Source: Pseudooceanicola sediminis (GTDB taxonomy: Bacteria; Pseudomonadota; Alphaproteobacteria; Rhodobacterales; Rhodobacteraceae). Taken from it: DNA of 64,000 bases. The notes beneath the pieces are model-generated. The model had not been told where the DNA came from and did not search any database. It saw only the letters and a program-made list of their open reading frames with translations. Shown piece after piece: positions 17,578-27,141 of the stretch (positions within the stretch are counted from its first letter, which is position 1; each line of letters opens with the position of its first letter). A program made the translations under genes and the position numbers. The stretch covers positions 62,001-126,000 of the forward strand of contig NZ_QWJJ01000003.1 of NCBI RefSeq assembly GCF_003575965.1, read 5' to 3'.

Positions 17578-17628
17578 CTATTGAGGATGCAGCCTGCAAG
17601 GAATGACTCACTGGCGTCTCGGCGCCGC

Positions 17629-17634
17629 AGGAGG
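17629..17634 (+). promoter_or_regulatory. Ribosome binding site deciding the start of the first adaptor
   Basis: A perfect AGGAGG lies 4 bases before ATG 17639. It selects this start over the in-frame ATG at 17603, and the chosen start places a signal peptide at the N-terminus. Confidence 0.75.
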
Positions 17635-17638
17635 CGAC

Positions 17639-18742
17639 ATGACCCCTAAGGCTTTGTTGGTGGCGTTCGGCGCAATGGCGCTGTTGCTCGATCCCGGACT
17701 TGCGCGCGCGGCCGACGACGCTGCGGACGATCCCGCAGGCCCCTCTGCTCCTGCGGCCTTGCCGGTTCACGTGGTCACCGTTGCCACGACCCCGCGCACC
17801 CGCGATTTTCACCTGACCGGCACGATTGCCGCAAAAGACAGCTATTCTGCCGGGTTCCGCGACGGCGGGCGGGTGATCTCTGTCAATGTCGATGTCGGGG
17901 ATGTGCTGCGCGCCGGCGACGAAATCGCGCAGGTCGACCCGGCCCAGACCGATGCATCGCTGCGGGCTGCGCAGGCCTCGCTCGATGCTGCTGCGGCGGC
18001 CCTGGTGCAGGCCGAACAGGCGCGCGATCGCGCGTCCGGGCTGCTCAAGCGTGGCTCGGGAACGCAGTCCGATCTTGAATCCGCCACCGAAACCTATCTC
18101 AAGGCCAAGGCGTCGCGCGATCAGGCGCAGGCCCAGTTGGCCTCGGCCAAGCGCGCCTCCGAAGATACCGTGTTGCGCGCGGTCGAAGACGCGGTGGTCA
18201 CCGACCGCTCCGCAGAACCGGGGCAGGTCGTCGGCGCGGGGCAGGCCATCGTCACCCTGGCCAATTCGGCGGGCCGCGAAGCGGTGTTCCTGACCCCGGA
18301 TTTGCCGGATCTGAACGAATTCCTCAGTCAGCCGATCCGACTGACCCCGCTTGAGGGCGGCGACGAGATTGTCGTGCCCGTGTCCGAGATTTCACCCGTC
18401 GTTTCGGAAAACGGCACGGTCACCGCCAAGGCGGCGATCGAGGGCGACGCGGCGCGCACCTTTACCATCGGAGAGCCGGTGATCGGGGAACTGACCATCG
18501 AAGGCGACCCGGTGATCAGCGTTCCCTGGACGGCACTGACCGCACAGGACGCCGGCCCGGCCGTCTGGATCGTGCGCGAAGGCGATCTGCACGCGGAACT
18601 GCGCCAGGTCACCATCGCCGCCTATTCCAGTGACAAGGTCGAGATTTCGGAGGGGCTGACGGATGGCGACATCGTTGTCACCGACGGTGCACAATCGCTG
18701 TTTCCGGGGCGGTCCGTTATCATCAAGGAGGCCGGGCAATGA
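17639..18742 (+). CDS. RND efflux periplasmic adaptor A (system 2)
   Basis: 367-residue membrane-fusion protein. Signal peptide MTPKALLVAFGAMALLLDPGLARA, then the lipoyl-like half FHLTGTIAAKDSYSAGFRDGG, a helical hairpin (about residues 100-170) and the second half VVTDRSAEPGQVVGAGQAIV. It is the first of two adaptors in one operon, with ATGA coupling to the second. Two different adaptors for one pump recalls TriABC of Pseudomonas (established for that system); here the parallel is inferred from layout. Confidence 0.88.
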   Translation: MTPKALLVAFGAMALLLDPGLARAADDAADDPAGPSAPAALPVHVVTVATTPRTRDFHLTGTIAAKDSYSAGFRDGGRVISVNVDVGDVLRAGDEIAQVDPAQTDASLRAAQASLDAAAAALVQAEQARDRASGLLKRGSGTQSDLESATETYLKAKASRDQAQAQLASAKRASEDTVLRAVEDAVVTDRSAEPGQVVGAGQAIVTLANSAGREAVFLTPDLPDLNEFLSQPIRLTPLEGGDEIVVPVSEISPVVSENGTVTAKAAIEGDAARTFTIGEPVIGELTIEGDPVISVPWTALTAQDAGPAVWIVREGDLHAELRQVTIAAYSSDKVEISEGLTDGDIVVTDGAQSLFPGRSVIIKEAGQ

Positions 18743-19830
18743 ACCGTCTGCTGTTTGTCGTGGCACTGCTTTGCCCCGTTTTCGTGTGGCCCGTCTCTGT
18801 GTCCCCCGCCTTTGCATCGGCGGAAGAGGCCGGGGCGCCACCTGCCGGGCCGCGCCCCGCCGTCAGCGAAATCGTCACCGCAGATCCGACCCGCGAACGC
18901 ATGTTCCCCGGTGTGATCGAGGCGGCGCATGAAACCAATCTGGCCTTTCAGACCATCGGTCGGATCGCCAGCCTCGACGCCGCCCCCGGCGACCTCGTCG
19001 ATGCGGGCCAGGTGCTGGCGACCCTCGACCGGGTCTCGCTGCAAGAAGACGTCGCCTCGGCCGAGGCTGCACTTTCCTCGGCGCGGGCGGCTGCGGATTT
19101 TGCCGAACAATCCTACAGCCGGGCACGGGCGCTGGCCGACCGCGACATCGCCACCAAGGCCGATGTCGAAAAGGCCGAGGCGAACCGAAACGCCACCGCC
19201 GCCCAGGTGAAGGCGGCCGAGGCAGATCTGACCAGCGCAAGAGAGGCGCTGAGCTATGGCAGCCTGTCCGCGCCCGAGGCGGGCGTTGTTCTGGATACAC
19301 CGGTCGAACAGGGCACTGTCGTGTCCGCCGGAACCACGGTGGTGACGCTGGCCGACCTGAAAGGCCGCGAAGCGGTGATCGACGTGCCCAGCGAATTCCT
19401 TGCGCTGCTGGCGCCGGATGCCGCGTTCAGGCTGTCGGGTCACGAAGGCGCCGACGATCCTGTGATGGCCAGGCTGCGCCTGATCGAACCCGTGGCCGAC
19501 GACACCCTGCGCGGGCGTCGCCTGCGGCTGGCGATCGACGATGATCAGGACCGGTTCCGCATCGGCAGCCTTGTCAGCGCGACCTATGCCGCCGTCGGGG
19601 ACGAGATCATCACCCTGCCGCAAAGCGCGATCACGGGTGGCCCAGACCAGCCGACCGTGTGGCGCGTCACCGGCCCGGCGCGCACGGTCAACGCGATCCC
19701 GGTCACCCTGGGGTCTGCCATCGGTGACCGTATCGAGGTCATGGCGGGTGTGTCCGTCGGGGACGAAATCATCGTCAAGGGGGCCAACTCGTTGGAAGAA
19801 GGCCAGAGCGTCGGGGAGCGCGCACAATGA
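18739..19830 (+). CDS. RND efflux periplasmic adaptor B (system 2)
   Basis: 363-residue membrane-fusion protein with a signal peptide (LLFVVALLCPVFVW, cleavage near SPAFASA). The barrel-sandwich halves are ETNLAFQTIGRIASLDAAPGD and PEAGVVLDTPVEQGTVVSAG around a hairpin rich in Ala, Glu and Arg. It is diverged from the preceding adaptor, so the pair is unlikely to be a recent duplication. Coupled by ATGA to the pump gene at 19827. Confidence 0.88.
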   Translation: MNRLLFVVALLCPVFVWPVSVSPAFASAEEAGAPPAGPRPAVSEIVTADPTRERMFPGVIEAAHETNLAFQTIGRIASLDAAPGDLVDAGQVLATLDRVSLQEDVASAEAALSSARAAADFAEQSYSRARALADRDIATKADVEKAEANRNATAAQVKAAEADLTSAREALSYGSLSAPEAGVVLDTPVEQGTVVSAGTTVVTLADLKGREAVIDVPSEFLALLAPDAAFRLSGHEGADDPVMARLRLIEPVADDTLRGRRLRLAIDDDQDRFRIGSLVSATYAAVGDEIITLPQSAITGGPDQPTVWRVTGPARTVNAIPVTLGSAIGDRIEVMAGVSVGDEIIVKGANSLEEGQSVGERAQ

Positions 19831-22800
19831 AAAAGGGTTTCAACCTGTCGGACTGGGCGCTGCATCATCGCTCCTTCGTGTGGTTCCTGATGGTCGTGTC
19901 CCTGTTCGCCGGGGCCTTCGCCTATGTCTCGATGGGCCGCGAGGAGGATCCGACATTCGCCATCAAGACGATGGTCGTCAGCGCGGTCCTGCCGGGCGCC
20001 ACGGCCGAGGAAACGGTGACCCAGGTCACCAACCGGATCGAGAAAAAGCTGCAGGAACTCGATCCGCTCGACTATACACGCTCGGTCACCTACCCCGGCG
20101 CGGCGGTGGTCTATGTCGAATTGCGCGCCGATACCAAGCCGCAGGACGTGCCCGGCACCTGGTCCAAGGTGCGCAACATGATGCACGATATCGAGGGCGA
20201 TTTTCCCGACGAATTCGGCGGCTTCTTCTTCAACGACGATTTCGGCGACGTCTACGGCAGCATCTATGCCTTCACCTCCGACGGCTTCTCCCCGCGTGAG
20301 ATGGAGCAGCGCGTTGAAAAGGTGCGCACCTCGATCCTGCAACTGGACGAGGCCGGCAAGGTCGATCTGGTTGGCGTGCGTGATCCCGTCGTGCACATCG
20401 AATTTTCCAACAGCCGGCTTGCCGCGCTTGGGCTGGATCGCCAGACGGTGCTCAGCACGCTTGCGGCGCAAAACGCGATCGTGCCTTCGGGAATCATCCA
20501 CACAGGGGCGGAACAGATCCTCGTGCGGGTCAGCGGACAATTCGATTCAGCAGAAGAGCTGGCCTATGCGCCGCTGCGCAGCGGCGACACGTTCTTCACG
20601 CTCGCCGATGTCGCGGATGTGACCGCAGGCTACGAAGATCCGCCATCCGAACTGTTCCGGTACAATGGCAAGGAAGCGATCGGTCTCATGATCGGGATGC
20701 GCGCAGGCGGAAACATCCTCGATTTCGGAGAGCAGCTGAGCGCGATGATGGACAAGATCGCGGCAGATCTGCCCATCGGGATCGAGGTGCATCGCGTCGC
20801 GGATCAACCCCACGTGGTCGAGGAATCCGTCAGCCACTTCATCCGTTCGCTGATCGAGGCGGTGGTGATCGTGCTGGCGGTCAGCTTCGTCTCTCTCGGG
20901 TTCAGGGCGGGGATGGTGGTGTCGCTATCGATCCCGCTGGTGCTGGCCATGACCTTTGTCATCCTGGACGCGATGGGGATCACGCTTCAGCGGATCTCGC
21001 TCGGGGCGCTGATCATTGCGCTCGGGCTGCTGGTCGATGATGCGATGATCGCGATCGAGACGATGATTTCCCGCCTGGAACTGGGCGAAAGCCTCGGAAA
21101 GGCGGCGTCCTATGCCTGGACATCCATCGCCTTCCCCATGCTGACCGGCACGTTGGTCACCGTGGCGGGGTTCATCCCCATCGGCCTCAACAGCAGCCAG
21201 GCAGGTGAATACACCCGGTCGCTTTTCTACGTGATCGCCATCTCGCTCGTGCTCAGCTGGGTTGTGGCGGTGTTGTTTGCCCCGGTCCTCGGCTCGACCT
21301 TCCTGTCCAGGAAGATGAAGCATCACGAAGAACACAAGGCCGGTCGCATTCGCCGCATGTTCCACGTCGTGCTGCGCGCCGCGATGCGTTTCAAATGGGT
21401 CACCATTCTCGCCACGATCTTGATCTTTGCCCTCTCTGTCGTGGGCCTGGGCCGCGTCGAACAGCAATTCTTTCCAACCTCGGACCGACCGGAAATCCTG
21501 GTCGACGTCACACTGCGCCAGAACGCCGATTTCGAGGCGACGAATGCCATGATCAAGGGCTTCGAAGACTGGCTGGGCCAGCAGCAGGAAACCTCCTTCT
21601 GGTCGACATATATCGGGCGCGGTGCGCCACGGTTCATCCTGACGCTGGATTCGCTGACAGCGACGCCGAATATCGGGCAGCTGGTCATCATGACCCCGGA
21701 CCTGGATGCCCGCGATGCCCTGGCGGACAAGATCCGCGCGTATGACGCCCAGACAGTCGGCGCCGAGTTCTTTCCGAAATACATCGAACTGGGTCCGCCC
21801 GTCGGCAAGCCCGTCCAGTACCGCGTCTCGGGACCGGACCCGGATGTGCTGCGCGATACCGCGCGCGAACTGGCGGCGGCCATTTCCACCGATGTCCGCC
21901 TGACGTCGATCAGCCTGGATTGGAACGAACCGGCCCGCGTCGTGCGCGTCGTGCTGGATCAGGCCAAGCTGCGCCAGCTCGGCTTGACACAGTCCGACGT
22001 CGCGCAATCGCTCTACCAGCTTTTCGAAGGGTCGAGCGTTACCGACCTGCGCGATGGCGACAAGCTGGTCGAGGTGCTGGCCCGCGGCGTGAGAGAGGAC
22101 CGCACGTCGCTCGACGTGCTGGAAAACCTGCAATTCGGCAATGCGCAGGGCCAGCCGATCCCGCTGTCCTCCTTCGCGCGCCTTGAATGGACCACGGAAC
22201 AGCCCGTGATCTATCAGCGCAACCGGGTGCCCACGATCACGGTCAAGGCCGCCATCCTGGGCGGTGATCAGCCCGATACACTGGTCAAGGACCTCGCCGG
22301 CGTGATCGACGATTTCCGCCAGACGATGCCCGCGGGTTACCTGGTCGAAGTGGGCGGATCGGCGGAATCCAGCGCCGAAAGTCAGGCGCCCATCGTGGCT
22401 GTCGTGCCGATCATGCTGCTGATCATGCTGACGCTGGTGATGGTGCAGATGCAGAGCTTCCGGCTGATGTTCGTGGTTCTGGCGGTTGCGCCGCTGGGCC
22501 TGATCGGCGTGGTCGCCGCATTGCTGCCTGCGGGTGCCCCCCTGGGCTTTGTCGCGATCCTCGGCGTCCTTGCACTGATCGGCATCCTGATCCGGAATTC
22601 GATCATCCTGTTCCAGGAGGTGAAGGATCTGTTGCTGGCCGGGCGCAGCAAATGGGACGCGGTGTTCGGCGCCACCGACAGCCGGGCGCGCCCGATCCTG
22701 TTGACCGCCGCCGCCGCCAGCCTGGCGCTGATTCCGATTTCGCGGCAGGTGTTCTGGGGGCCGATGGCCTATGCCATGATGGGCGGCATCATCGCCGGCA

Positions 22801-22910
22801 CGATGATCACGCTGCTGTTCGCACCGGCCCTGTATTGCGCCGTCTTCGGCGTCCGCCCGCCCGACAAGGCGGACAAGGCCAGGGCCGAAACCGAAAGCGC
22901 CTCCGCATGA
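19827..22910 (+). CDS. RND-family efflux transporter, inner-membrane pump (system 2)
   Basis: 1027-residue RND pump. TM4 carries the proton-relay acidic pair in ALGLLVDDAMIAIETMISRL. The N-terminal porter domain begins YVSMGREEDPTFAIKTMVVS, a form seen in the less-studied RND branch with two-adaptor operons. It overlaps both neighbours by ATGA, giving adaptor-adaptor-pump-TetR in one coupled operon. No outer-membrane channel gene is adjacent. Confidence 0.9.
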   Translation: MKKGFNLSDWALHHRSFVWFLMVVSLFAGAFAYVSMGREEDPTFAIKTMVVSAVLPGATAEETVTQVTNRIEKKLQELDPLDYTRSVTYPGAAVVYVELRADTKPQDVPGTWSKVRNMMHDIEGDFPDEFGGFFFNDDFGDVYGSIYAFTSDGFSPREMEQRVEKVRTSILQLDEAGKVDLVGVRDPVVHIEFSNSRLAALGLDRQTVLSTLAAQNAIVPSGIIHTGAEQILVRVSGQFDSAEELAYAPLRSGDTFFTLADVADVTAGYEDPPSELFRYNGKEAIGLMIGMRAGGNILDFGEQLSAMMDKIAADLPIGIEVHRVADQPHVVEESVSHFIRSLIEAVVIVLAVSFVSLGFRAGMVVSLSIPLVLAMTFVILDAMGITLQRISLGALIIALGLLVDDAMIAIETMISRLELGESLGKAASYAWTSIAFPMLTGTLVTVAGFIPIGLNSSQAGEYTRSLFYVIAISLVLSWVVAVLFAPVLGSTFLSRKMKHHEEHKAGRIRRMFHVVLRAAMRFKWVTILATILIFALSVVGLGRVEQQFFPTSDRPEILVDVTLRQNADFEATNAMIKGFEDWLGQQQETSFWSTYIGRGAPRFILTLDSLTATPNIGQLVIMTPDLDARDALADKIRAYDAQTVGAEFFPKYIELGPPVGKPVQYRVSGPDPDVLRDTARELAAAISTDVRLTSISLDWNEPARVVRVVLDQAKLRQLGLTQSDVAQSLYQLFEGSSVTDLRDGDKLVEVLARGVREDRTSLDVLENLQFGNAQGQPIPLSSFARLEWTTEQPVIYQRNRVPTITVKAAILGGDQPDTLVKDLAGVIDDFRQTMPAGYLVEVGGSAESSAESQAPIVAVVPIMLLIMLTLVMVQMQSFRLMFVVLAVAPLGLIGVVAALLPAGAPLGFVAILGVLALIGILIRNSIILFQEVKDLLLAGRSKWDAVFGATDSRARPILLTAAAASLALIPISRQVFWGPMAYAMMGGIIAGTMITLLFAPALYCAVFGVRPPDKADKARAETESASA

Positions 22911-23593
22911 CGAAACCCGACCACCGCATCGCGGTTGCTGCCCAGAGACGGGAAAAGATGCATGCCCGCCTGGTCGAGGCGACGATCTTCGTGATCGCCG
23001 CCAAAGGCCCGGCGGGCGCGGTGATCGACGACATCATCACCGAGGCCGGGGTGTCGCGGGGCACGTTCTACAAGTACTTTGCCACCGTGAACGACGTCCT
23101 GCTGGCCGCCAAGATCGCCCTCAAGGACGAGTTGATCCACCTTGTCATGCAAGCGGATCAGACCAGCAAGGATCCCGCCGCTGCGGTTGCCCTCAGCATC
23201 CTGCGGTTCATGGCGACGTTTCACCGCTACCCCCTGATCGGCCAGTTCGCGGCGCAGCTCGGCGTGGACGAGCCCGGCGGGCCGAGCGCCGCCATCCAGG
23301 ATGTCGCGCCACGGCTGCTTGCGTGGGGGCTGGAGACGGGACGGTTCTGCCCCATGCCCGACTATCTTGCCTGCTATTTCCTGCAAGCGGGGGTCATGGG
23401 CGTGCTTCAGCGCGAACGCGACGGCTACCAGACCGACCGTGCCGCCGCCGTCGCCGCCCTGCTGCGGCTGCTCGGCGTCCCTCACGCAGAAGCCGAAGTG
23501 CTGTCGCATCAACCCTGCGACCCGCTTGATGCCCCGGCGGACAGCCTGATCGCGCGCGCCGAGGCAGTTCGCCAGCAGCACGCCCCCGACTAG
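22907..23593 (+). CDS. TetR-family transcriptional regulator
   Basis: 228-residue regulator with an N-terminal helix-turn-helix at about residues 35-65 (VIDDIITEAGVSRGTFYKYF) and a variable ligand domain. As the last gene of the two-adaptor efflux operon, coupled by ATGA, it probably represses the operon through the palindromes at 17556-17577 until a pump substrate binds. The start overlaps the pump stop. Its 3' end overlaps the convergent ligase gene by 4 bases. Confidence 0.88.
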   Translation: MTKPDHRIAVAAQRREKMHARLVEATIFVIAAKGPAGAVIDDIITEAGVSRGTFYKYFATVNDVLLAAKIALKDELIHLVMQADQTSKDPAAAVALSILRFMATFHRYPLIGQFAAQLGVDEPGGPSAAIQDVAPRLLAWGLETGRFCPMPDYLACYFLQAGVMGVLQRERDGYQTDRAAAVAALLRLLGVPHAEAEVLSHQPCDPLDAPADSLIARAEAVRQQHAPD

Positions 23594-24930
23594 CGGCCCG
23601 GTGCCGCGACCAGAGCCGGACCAGCGGCCTGCACGTGGCCCTGTCGGCGTGCGCGGGCGTCCCGGCTCATCTCAGCGGCGTGAATGCCCAGGATCATCAG
23701 GCCCGGCCACAGCATGTAGGCCTCGATCTCCAGGTTCTCGCCAAACGACAGCAGGATGATCGTCATCATGACGGCCAGCGGCAGCCGACCACGCGGGCCT
23801 CGGGCGGCATCGGTCAGCGCCAGCAACGTCTGGTAGGCCAGCGGCACCAGCAACGCCAACATACCCACCAGCCCCTTCACGAACAGCAGCCCCCACCAGG
23901 TATGGTGGCTGCCGATCGGCATGAATTCGACCACATGCGCCCCGGGCTGTACCGTGCCATGTCCGAACCAGTAGGCCTCGTTCTCCCACCGCTCTCCGGC
24001 GATGCGTTGCAGGGTTTCCCGCACCCGCGTGCTGTCGGCCCGCGCGCCCTTGAAGGCCGCAACGCCATCCTTCAACGCCTGCAACAGATAGGTGCCGACA
24101 ACGGCCAGCGATGCCGTGATACCCGCCAGCACCTGCCAGGCCCAGCCCTTCAGCAGCAGGGGCAGCATGCGCGGCCCGACGGTGCAGGCGACCAGACCGA
24201 TCATCCCCATGCGCGACTTCGACAGCAGGATCATGGTGATGCCGGCCGCAATGCCGATGCTGCGCCACTTGATCGATTTCTCCTCCAGGGCAAAGCAGAC
24301 CTGAAGCACCCCCAGCAGGGCGGCAAAGGGCGACCAGGGCGCATAGAACTGCCACCTCGGGGTCCAGCTCGACGGGTCCCAGGTGAACAGGAAGACGCTG
24401 AAATATTCCGGCCCCGGCCCCCCGATGGCCTTGAGCGGAGAGGTAAAGAGGCGCTCGGGCAGGCCGATCTGCGGCGCGATGAACAGGATCGGCGTCAGGC
24501 ACAACGTCCAGAGACCGACGATGCACTGCGCCCGGATCAGCACCTCGCGCCGGATCGGCAGGACCGACCCGACAAACGGAAACAGCGCCAGCAGCGCCCA
24601 GCCCTTGGCCCAGCCGATCGACGATTTGATCGTCTGCTTGGTGCCAAGGCCCCAATCCAGGTGCCCGACCCACAGCGCGATCAGCATCACGCCCATGCCC
24701 GCGAACCACAGCCAGACGGCGCCCGGCACCGGACCCCGCGCCCGCAGGTCGGCCCGGATCGCCGGGCCGAGGTAAAGCGACAGGAACGCCAGCGCGGCCA
24801 GGCTCCAGGCCAGGATCGGCCCGACGACGTACAAGGCCCCGACAAAGTAGAAGGGCCAGGTCCATTTCAGCGCCTTGAACACGACGGCTTCGGCGGGATT
24901 GGCGGGGCGAATGTCCATCTCGGTTTTCAC
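23590..24930 (-). CDS. O-antigen ligase/polymerase-like membrane protein (Wzy/WaaL type)
   Basis: 446-residue protein with about 10-12 hydrophobic segments and one large periplasmic loop in the C-terminal half (about residues 270-345), the layout of Wzy/WaaL proteins that polymerise or transfer lipid-linked repeat units. The loop contains RVRETLQRIAGERWENEAYWFGHG followed by GSHHTWWGLLFVKG, matching the usual N/GxGxG...SHN pattern position. It is coupled to the upstream chain-length gene by a 4-base overlap (24927-24930). Role in the exopolysaccharide cluster: polymerisation of the repeat unit. Confidence 0.75.
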   Translation of the reverse strand: MKTEMDIRPANPAEAVVFKALKWTWPFYFVGALYVVGPILAWSLAALAFLSLYLGPAIRADLRARGPVPGAVWLWFAGMGVMLIALWVGHLDWGLGTKQTIKSSIGWAKGWALLALFPFVGSVLPIRREVLIRAQCIVGLWTLCLTPILFIAPQIGLPERLFTSPLKAIGGPGPEYFSVFLFTWDPSSWTPRWQFYAPWSPFAALLGVLQVCFALEEKSIKWRSIGIAAGITMILLSKSRMGMIGLVACTVGPRMLPLLLKGWAWQVLAGITASLAVVGTYLLQALKDGVAAFKGARADSTRVRETLQRIAGERWENEAYWFGHGTVQPGAHVVEFMPIGSHHTWWGLLFVKGLVGMLALLVPLAYQTLLALTDAARGPRGRLPLAVMMTIILLSFGENLEIEAYMLWPGLMILGIHAAEMSRDARARRQGHVQAAGPALVAAPGR

Positions 24931-26417
24931 TCTGCCGCAACCATGTGACCGGGCGTCGACGGGGCGGTGCGCCCCTCATGCAGAAGGCTGCCGATCAGGG
25001 GGCGGCGCAGCCAGCCCAGCAGCAGGCCCATGAACAGAAAGAAGGTGGCGGCGATACCCGCGGCCAGGGCCAGCTTGCGGCGCGGCGATGACGGCTCGAC
25101 CGGCAGCGACGGATCTTCCAGCACCTGCACCAACGGGTAGGAGGCATAGAGATCGGTCTTGGAGGTCTGCGATTTCGCCATGGCCGAGGCAAAGACGGCC
25201 TCGGAAACGGAAAAGTCGCGTTGCAGATCCTCCAGCCGCGCCGCGACGTCGATCAGCGCCAGCTTGCGCGCCTGCGATGTTTGCAGGCGCGTGGTCATGG
25301 CGTCATGTTCCGCGATCAACCCGGCCCGCTCGGCGTCCAGTTTCACCAGGTCGCTCAGCAGCGCGGCCCGGCTGCCGACATGGCTGATGTCCAGGGTGGT
25401 CAGTTCTTCGGCGGACAGGCCGGTCAGCATCTTGGCGCGGATGTTCGCCTCGGTTTCCGCGGCTGCGTGGCCGGCACGGGCGCTGGCGACCTGCGGGTGC
25501 CGTTCACCGAACCGCCCGCGCAGTTGCGAAAGCTCGGTCGCGCGCAGCGACATTTCCTCGGTCAGCGCGACGAACTGGGTGTCGGCATGCAGGCGCAGCG
25601 CCGCCGCCGCCAGGTGGGGGCTGGTGTCCAGTGCCGCTTCCAGACGTTCCACCGCCTTGGTCTTTTCATCCAGCGTCACCGACAGATCCCGCGTCGCGCG
25701 CGCCAGCGCGTCGGCTTCGGCCACCAGCGCATCATATTGTTCCGCCGAGATCAGACCGCTTTCGCGTTGCAATGCGGATATTTCCGCCCGCGTCGCGATG
25801 ACGGAGTTGCGGTATTCGTCGATGGCGGACTGGCCGCTGTCCTGGCGCATCCGCACCTCGTTCGCGCGCAGTGCCTCGATCTCGGAAAAGAACGCGGCCA
25901 GCAACGCCTGGTTGCGGGCCTGCGCGTCCTCGGGGGAATTGCCGGTGATGGCGACGTGGATCAGCCCGGTCTGATCGACCAGCTCGATCCGGGCCTGCCC
26001 GAAATCGCGGCTCTGCATCCCCATCGACCCAGAGGCGGCGGTCAGGATACGCTCGGCCCCCAACAGGCGCTTGTAGGTTTCGGTCGGGCTGACCGAGCCG
26101 TTGGAAAAGGCCGAATTCGCAAAGGAGGACGCTTGCCCGATCTGGCTGAGGCTGACCGAGGAAGAGGCCCCCGAACCGGGCAGGATCAGCGACAGATGGC
26201 TGGTATAGCGCAGCGGTGCCGTGGCCAGGTAGCTCGAAATCGGCATCCAGATGCAGGCCACCCCGATGGAAAAGATCCCGGCATACCGTGGCAGGCGGCC
26301 CAGATCGGTCGGGCGACCGCCGCGAAACAGACGCGAAACCGACAGGTCGCGCAGCGGCAGGCGCACGATCCTGGGCAGTCCGAAGGGGCGGGCAGGGCGG
26401 TATGTCTTGCTGGGCAT
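24927..26417 (-). CDS. Polysaccharide chain-length determinant (Wzz/GumC-type co-polymerase)
   Basis: 496-residue inner-membrane protein with one helix near residue 50 (YAGIFSIGVACIWMPISSYL) and a second near 460 (LALAAGIAATFFLFMGLLLGW), flanking a long coiled-coil periplasmic region (about 180-410). The Pro-rich patch before the second helix (LEDPSLPVEPSSPRRK) is the hallmark of these proteins. There is no cytoplasmic tyrosine-kinase domain after TM2, so it is the GumC/Wzz form without fused BY-kinase. It sits 93 bases downstream of a CTATCC-type palindrome (26510-26525). Confidence 0.88.
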   Translation of the reverse strand: MPSKTYRPARPFGLPRIVRLPLRDLSVSRLFRGGRPTDLGRLPRYAGIFSIGVACIWMPISSYLATAPLRYTSHLSLILPGSGASSSVSLSQIGQASSFANSAFSNGSVSPTETYKRLLGAERILTAASGSMGMQSRDFGQARIELVDQTGLIHVAITGNSPEDAQARNQALLAAFFSEIEALRANEVRMRQDSGQSAIDEYRNSVIATRAEISALQRESGLISAEQYDALVAEADALARATRDLSVTLDEKTKAVERLEAALDTSPHLAAAALRLHADTQFVALTEEMSLRATELSQLRGRFGERHPQVASARAGHAAAETEANIRAKMLTGLSAEELTTLDISHVGSRAALLSDLVKLDAERAGLIAEHDAMTTRLQTSQARKLALIDVAARLEDLQRDFSVSEAVFASAMAKSQTSKTDLYASYPLVQVLEDPSLPVEPSSPRRKLALAAGIAATFFLFMGLLLGWLRRPLIGSLLHEGRTAPSTPGHMVAAE

Positions 26418-26509
26418 GGCGGTTCTCCTTGCCCCTGGACATACAAGGTTACGCCCGCCGATGTGCCTGCGCGACGGTATGTGCGCACCGCGCAGGAGGA
26501 GAGTGCACC

Positions 26510-26525
26510 CATCCGAAAGGGTAGG
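26510..26525. promoter_or_regulatory. EPS-cluster palindrome, site A (upstream of chain-length gene)
   Basis: CATCC-GAAA-GGGTA followed by GG, a degenerate version of the palindrome at 29946-29963 and 34677-34692. It lies between the response regulator stop (26527) and the chain-length gene start (26417). Confidence 0.55.
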
Positions 26526-26526
26526 T

Positions 26527-27141
26527 TCAGAACAGCCCCTGTTCCTTGGCGATCATCGCGGCCTGTGTCCGGTTGGCCGCGCCGATCTTGCGATACAGCG
26601 TTTTCACATGCAGCTTTACCGTCGGCTCGCGGATATCCAGATCGCGGGCAATTTCCTTGTTCGACTTGCCCTGCGTCAGCCCCTCCAGCACCTCGTATTC
26701 GCGTTGCGACAGCTTTTCCGCCAGCGGATGCGCCGGGGTATCGTCACTGGCGCGCAGGAAATCCAGCGGGGCGTATTGCTCGCCCATGGACATGAAGCGT
26801 ACCGCATTCACCAGAGACTTTGCCGACAAGGTCTTGGGCAGGAACCCTGCCGCGCCCGAGGCCAGTACCTCCTCGGCCACCTCCTTGTTCGCGGTGCCCG
26901 AGATGATGGCGACATGGGCGGCACCGGGTTCCCGCGACATCCGCCGCAATCCCTCCAGCCCGTCCATACCGGGCATCATGAAATCCAGCAGCACCAGATC
27001 GTATCCGGGATTTTGCTGCACCATCTGCAGGGCCGACGGGAAATCGGCAGCGGTGTCGGCTTCGAACCCGCTCTCGTTTTCGAGGTACAGCACCAGCGTA
27101 TCCCGCAGCAGATCGTGATCGTCAGCGATCAGAATGCGCAT
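26527..27141 (-). CDS. Response regulator, NarL/FixJ (LuxR-HTH) family
   Basis: 204-residue two-domain regulator. Receiver domain with acidic residues Asp7/Asp8 (LIADDHD), phospho-acceptor Asp53 (VLLDFMMPGMDG) and a conserved Lys in FLPKTLS. The LuxR-type helix-turn-helix begins LSQREYEVLEGLTQGKSNKEI at about residue 140. The start at 27141 gives a receiver beginning MRILIADDHD. No kinase is adjacent; the hybrid kinase at 30617 in the same cluster, with an Hpt domain, is a candidate phosphodonor. It is a candidate binder of the shared palindromes in this cluster. Confidence 0.92.
   Translation of the reverse strand: MRILIADDHDLLRDTLVLYLENESGFEADTAADFPSALQMVQQNPGYDLVLLDFMMPGMDGLEGLRRMSREPGAAHVAIISGTANKEVAEEVLASGAAGFLPKTLSAKSLVNAVRFMSMGEQYAPLDFLRASDDTPAHPLAEKLSQREYEVLEGLTQGKSNKEIARDLDIREPTVKLHVKTLYRKIGAANRTQAAMIAKEQGLF

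Larger units (their letters stand above)
17321..17638. other. 318-bp divergent intergenic region between two RND operons
   Basis: Must hold the promoters of both efflux operons. Visible signals are the overlapping TGTCA/TGACA palindromes at 17556-17577 and TTGACA at 17563-17568 as a possible -35 for the rightward operon, without a clear -10. No gene seen. Confidence 0.6.
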
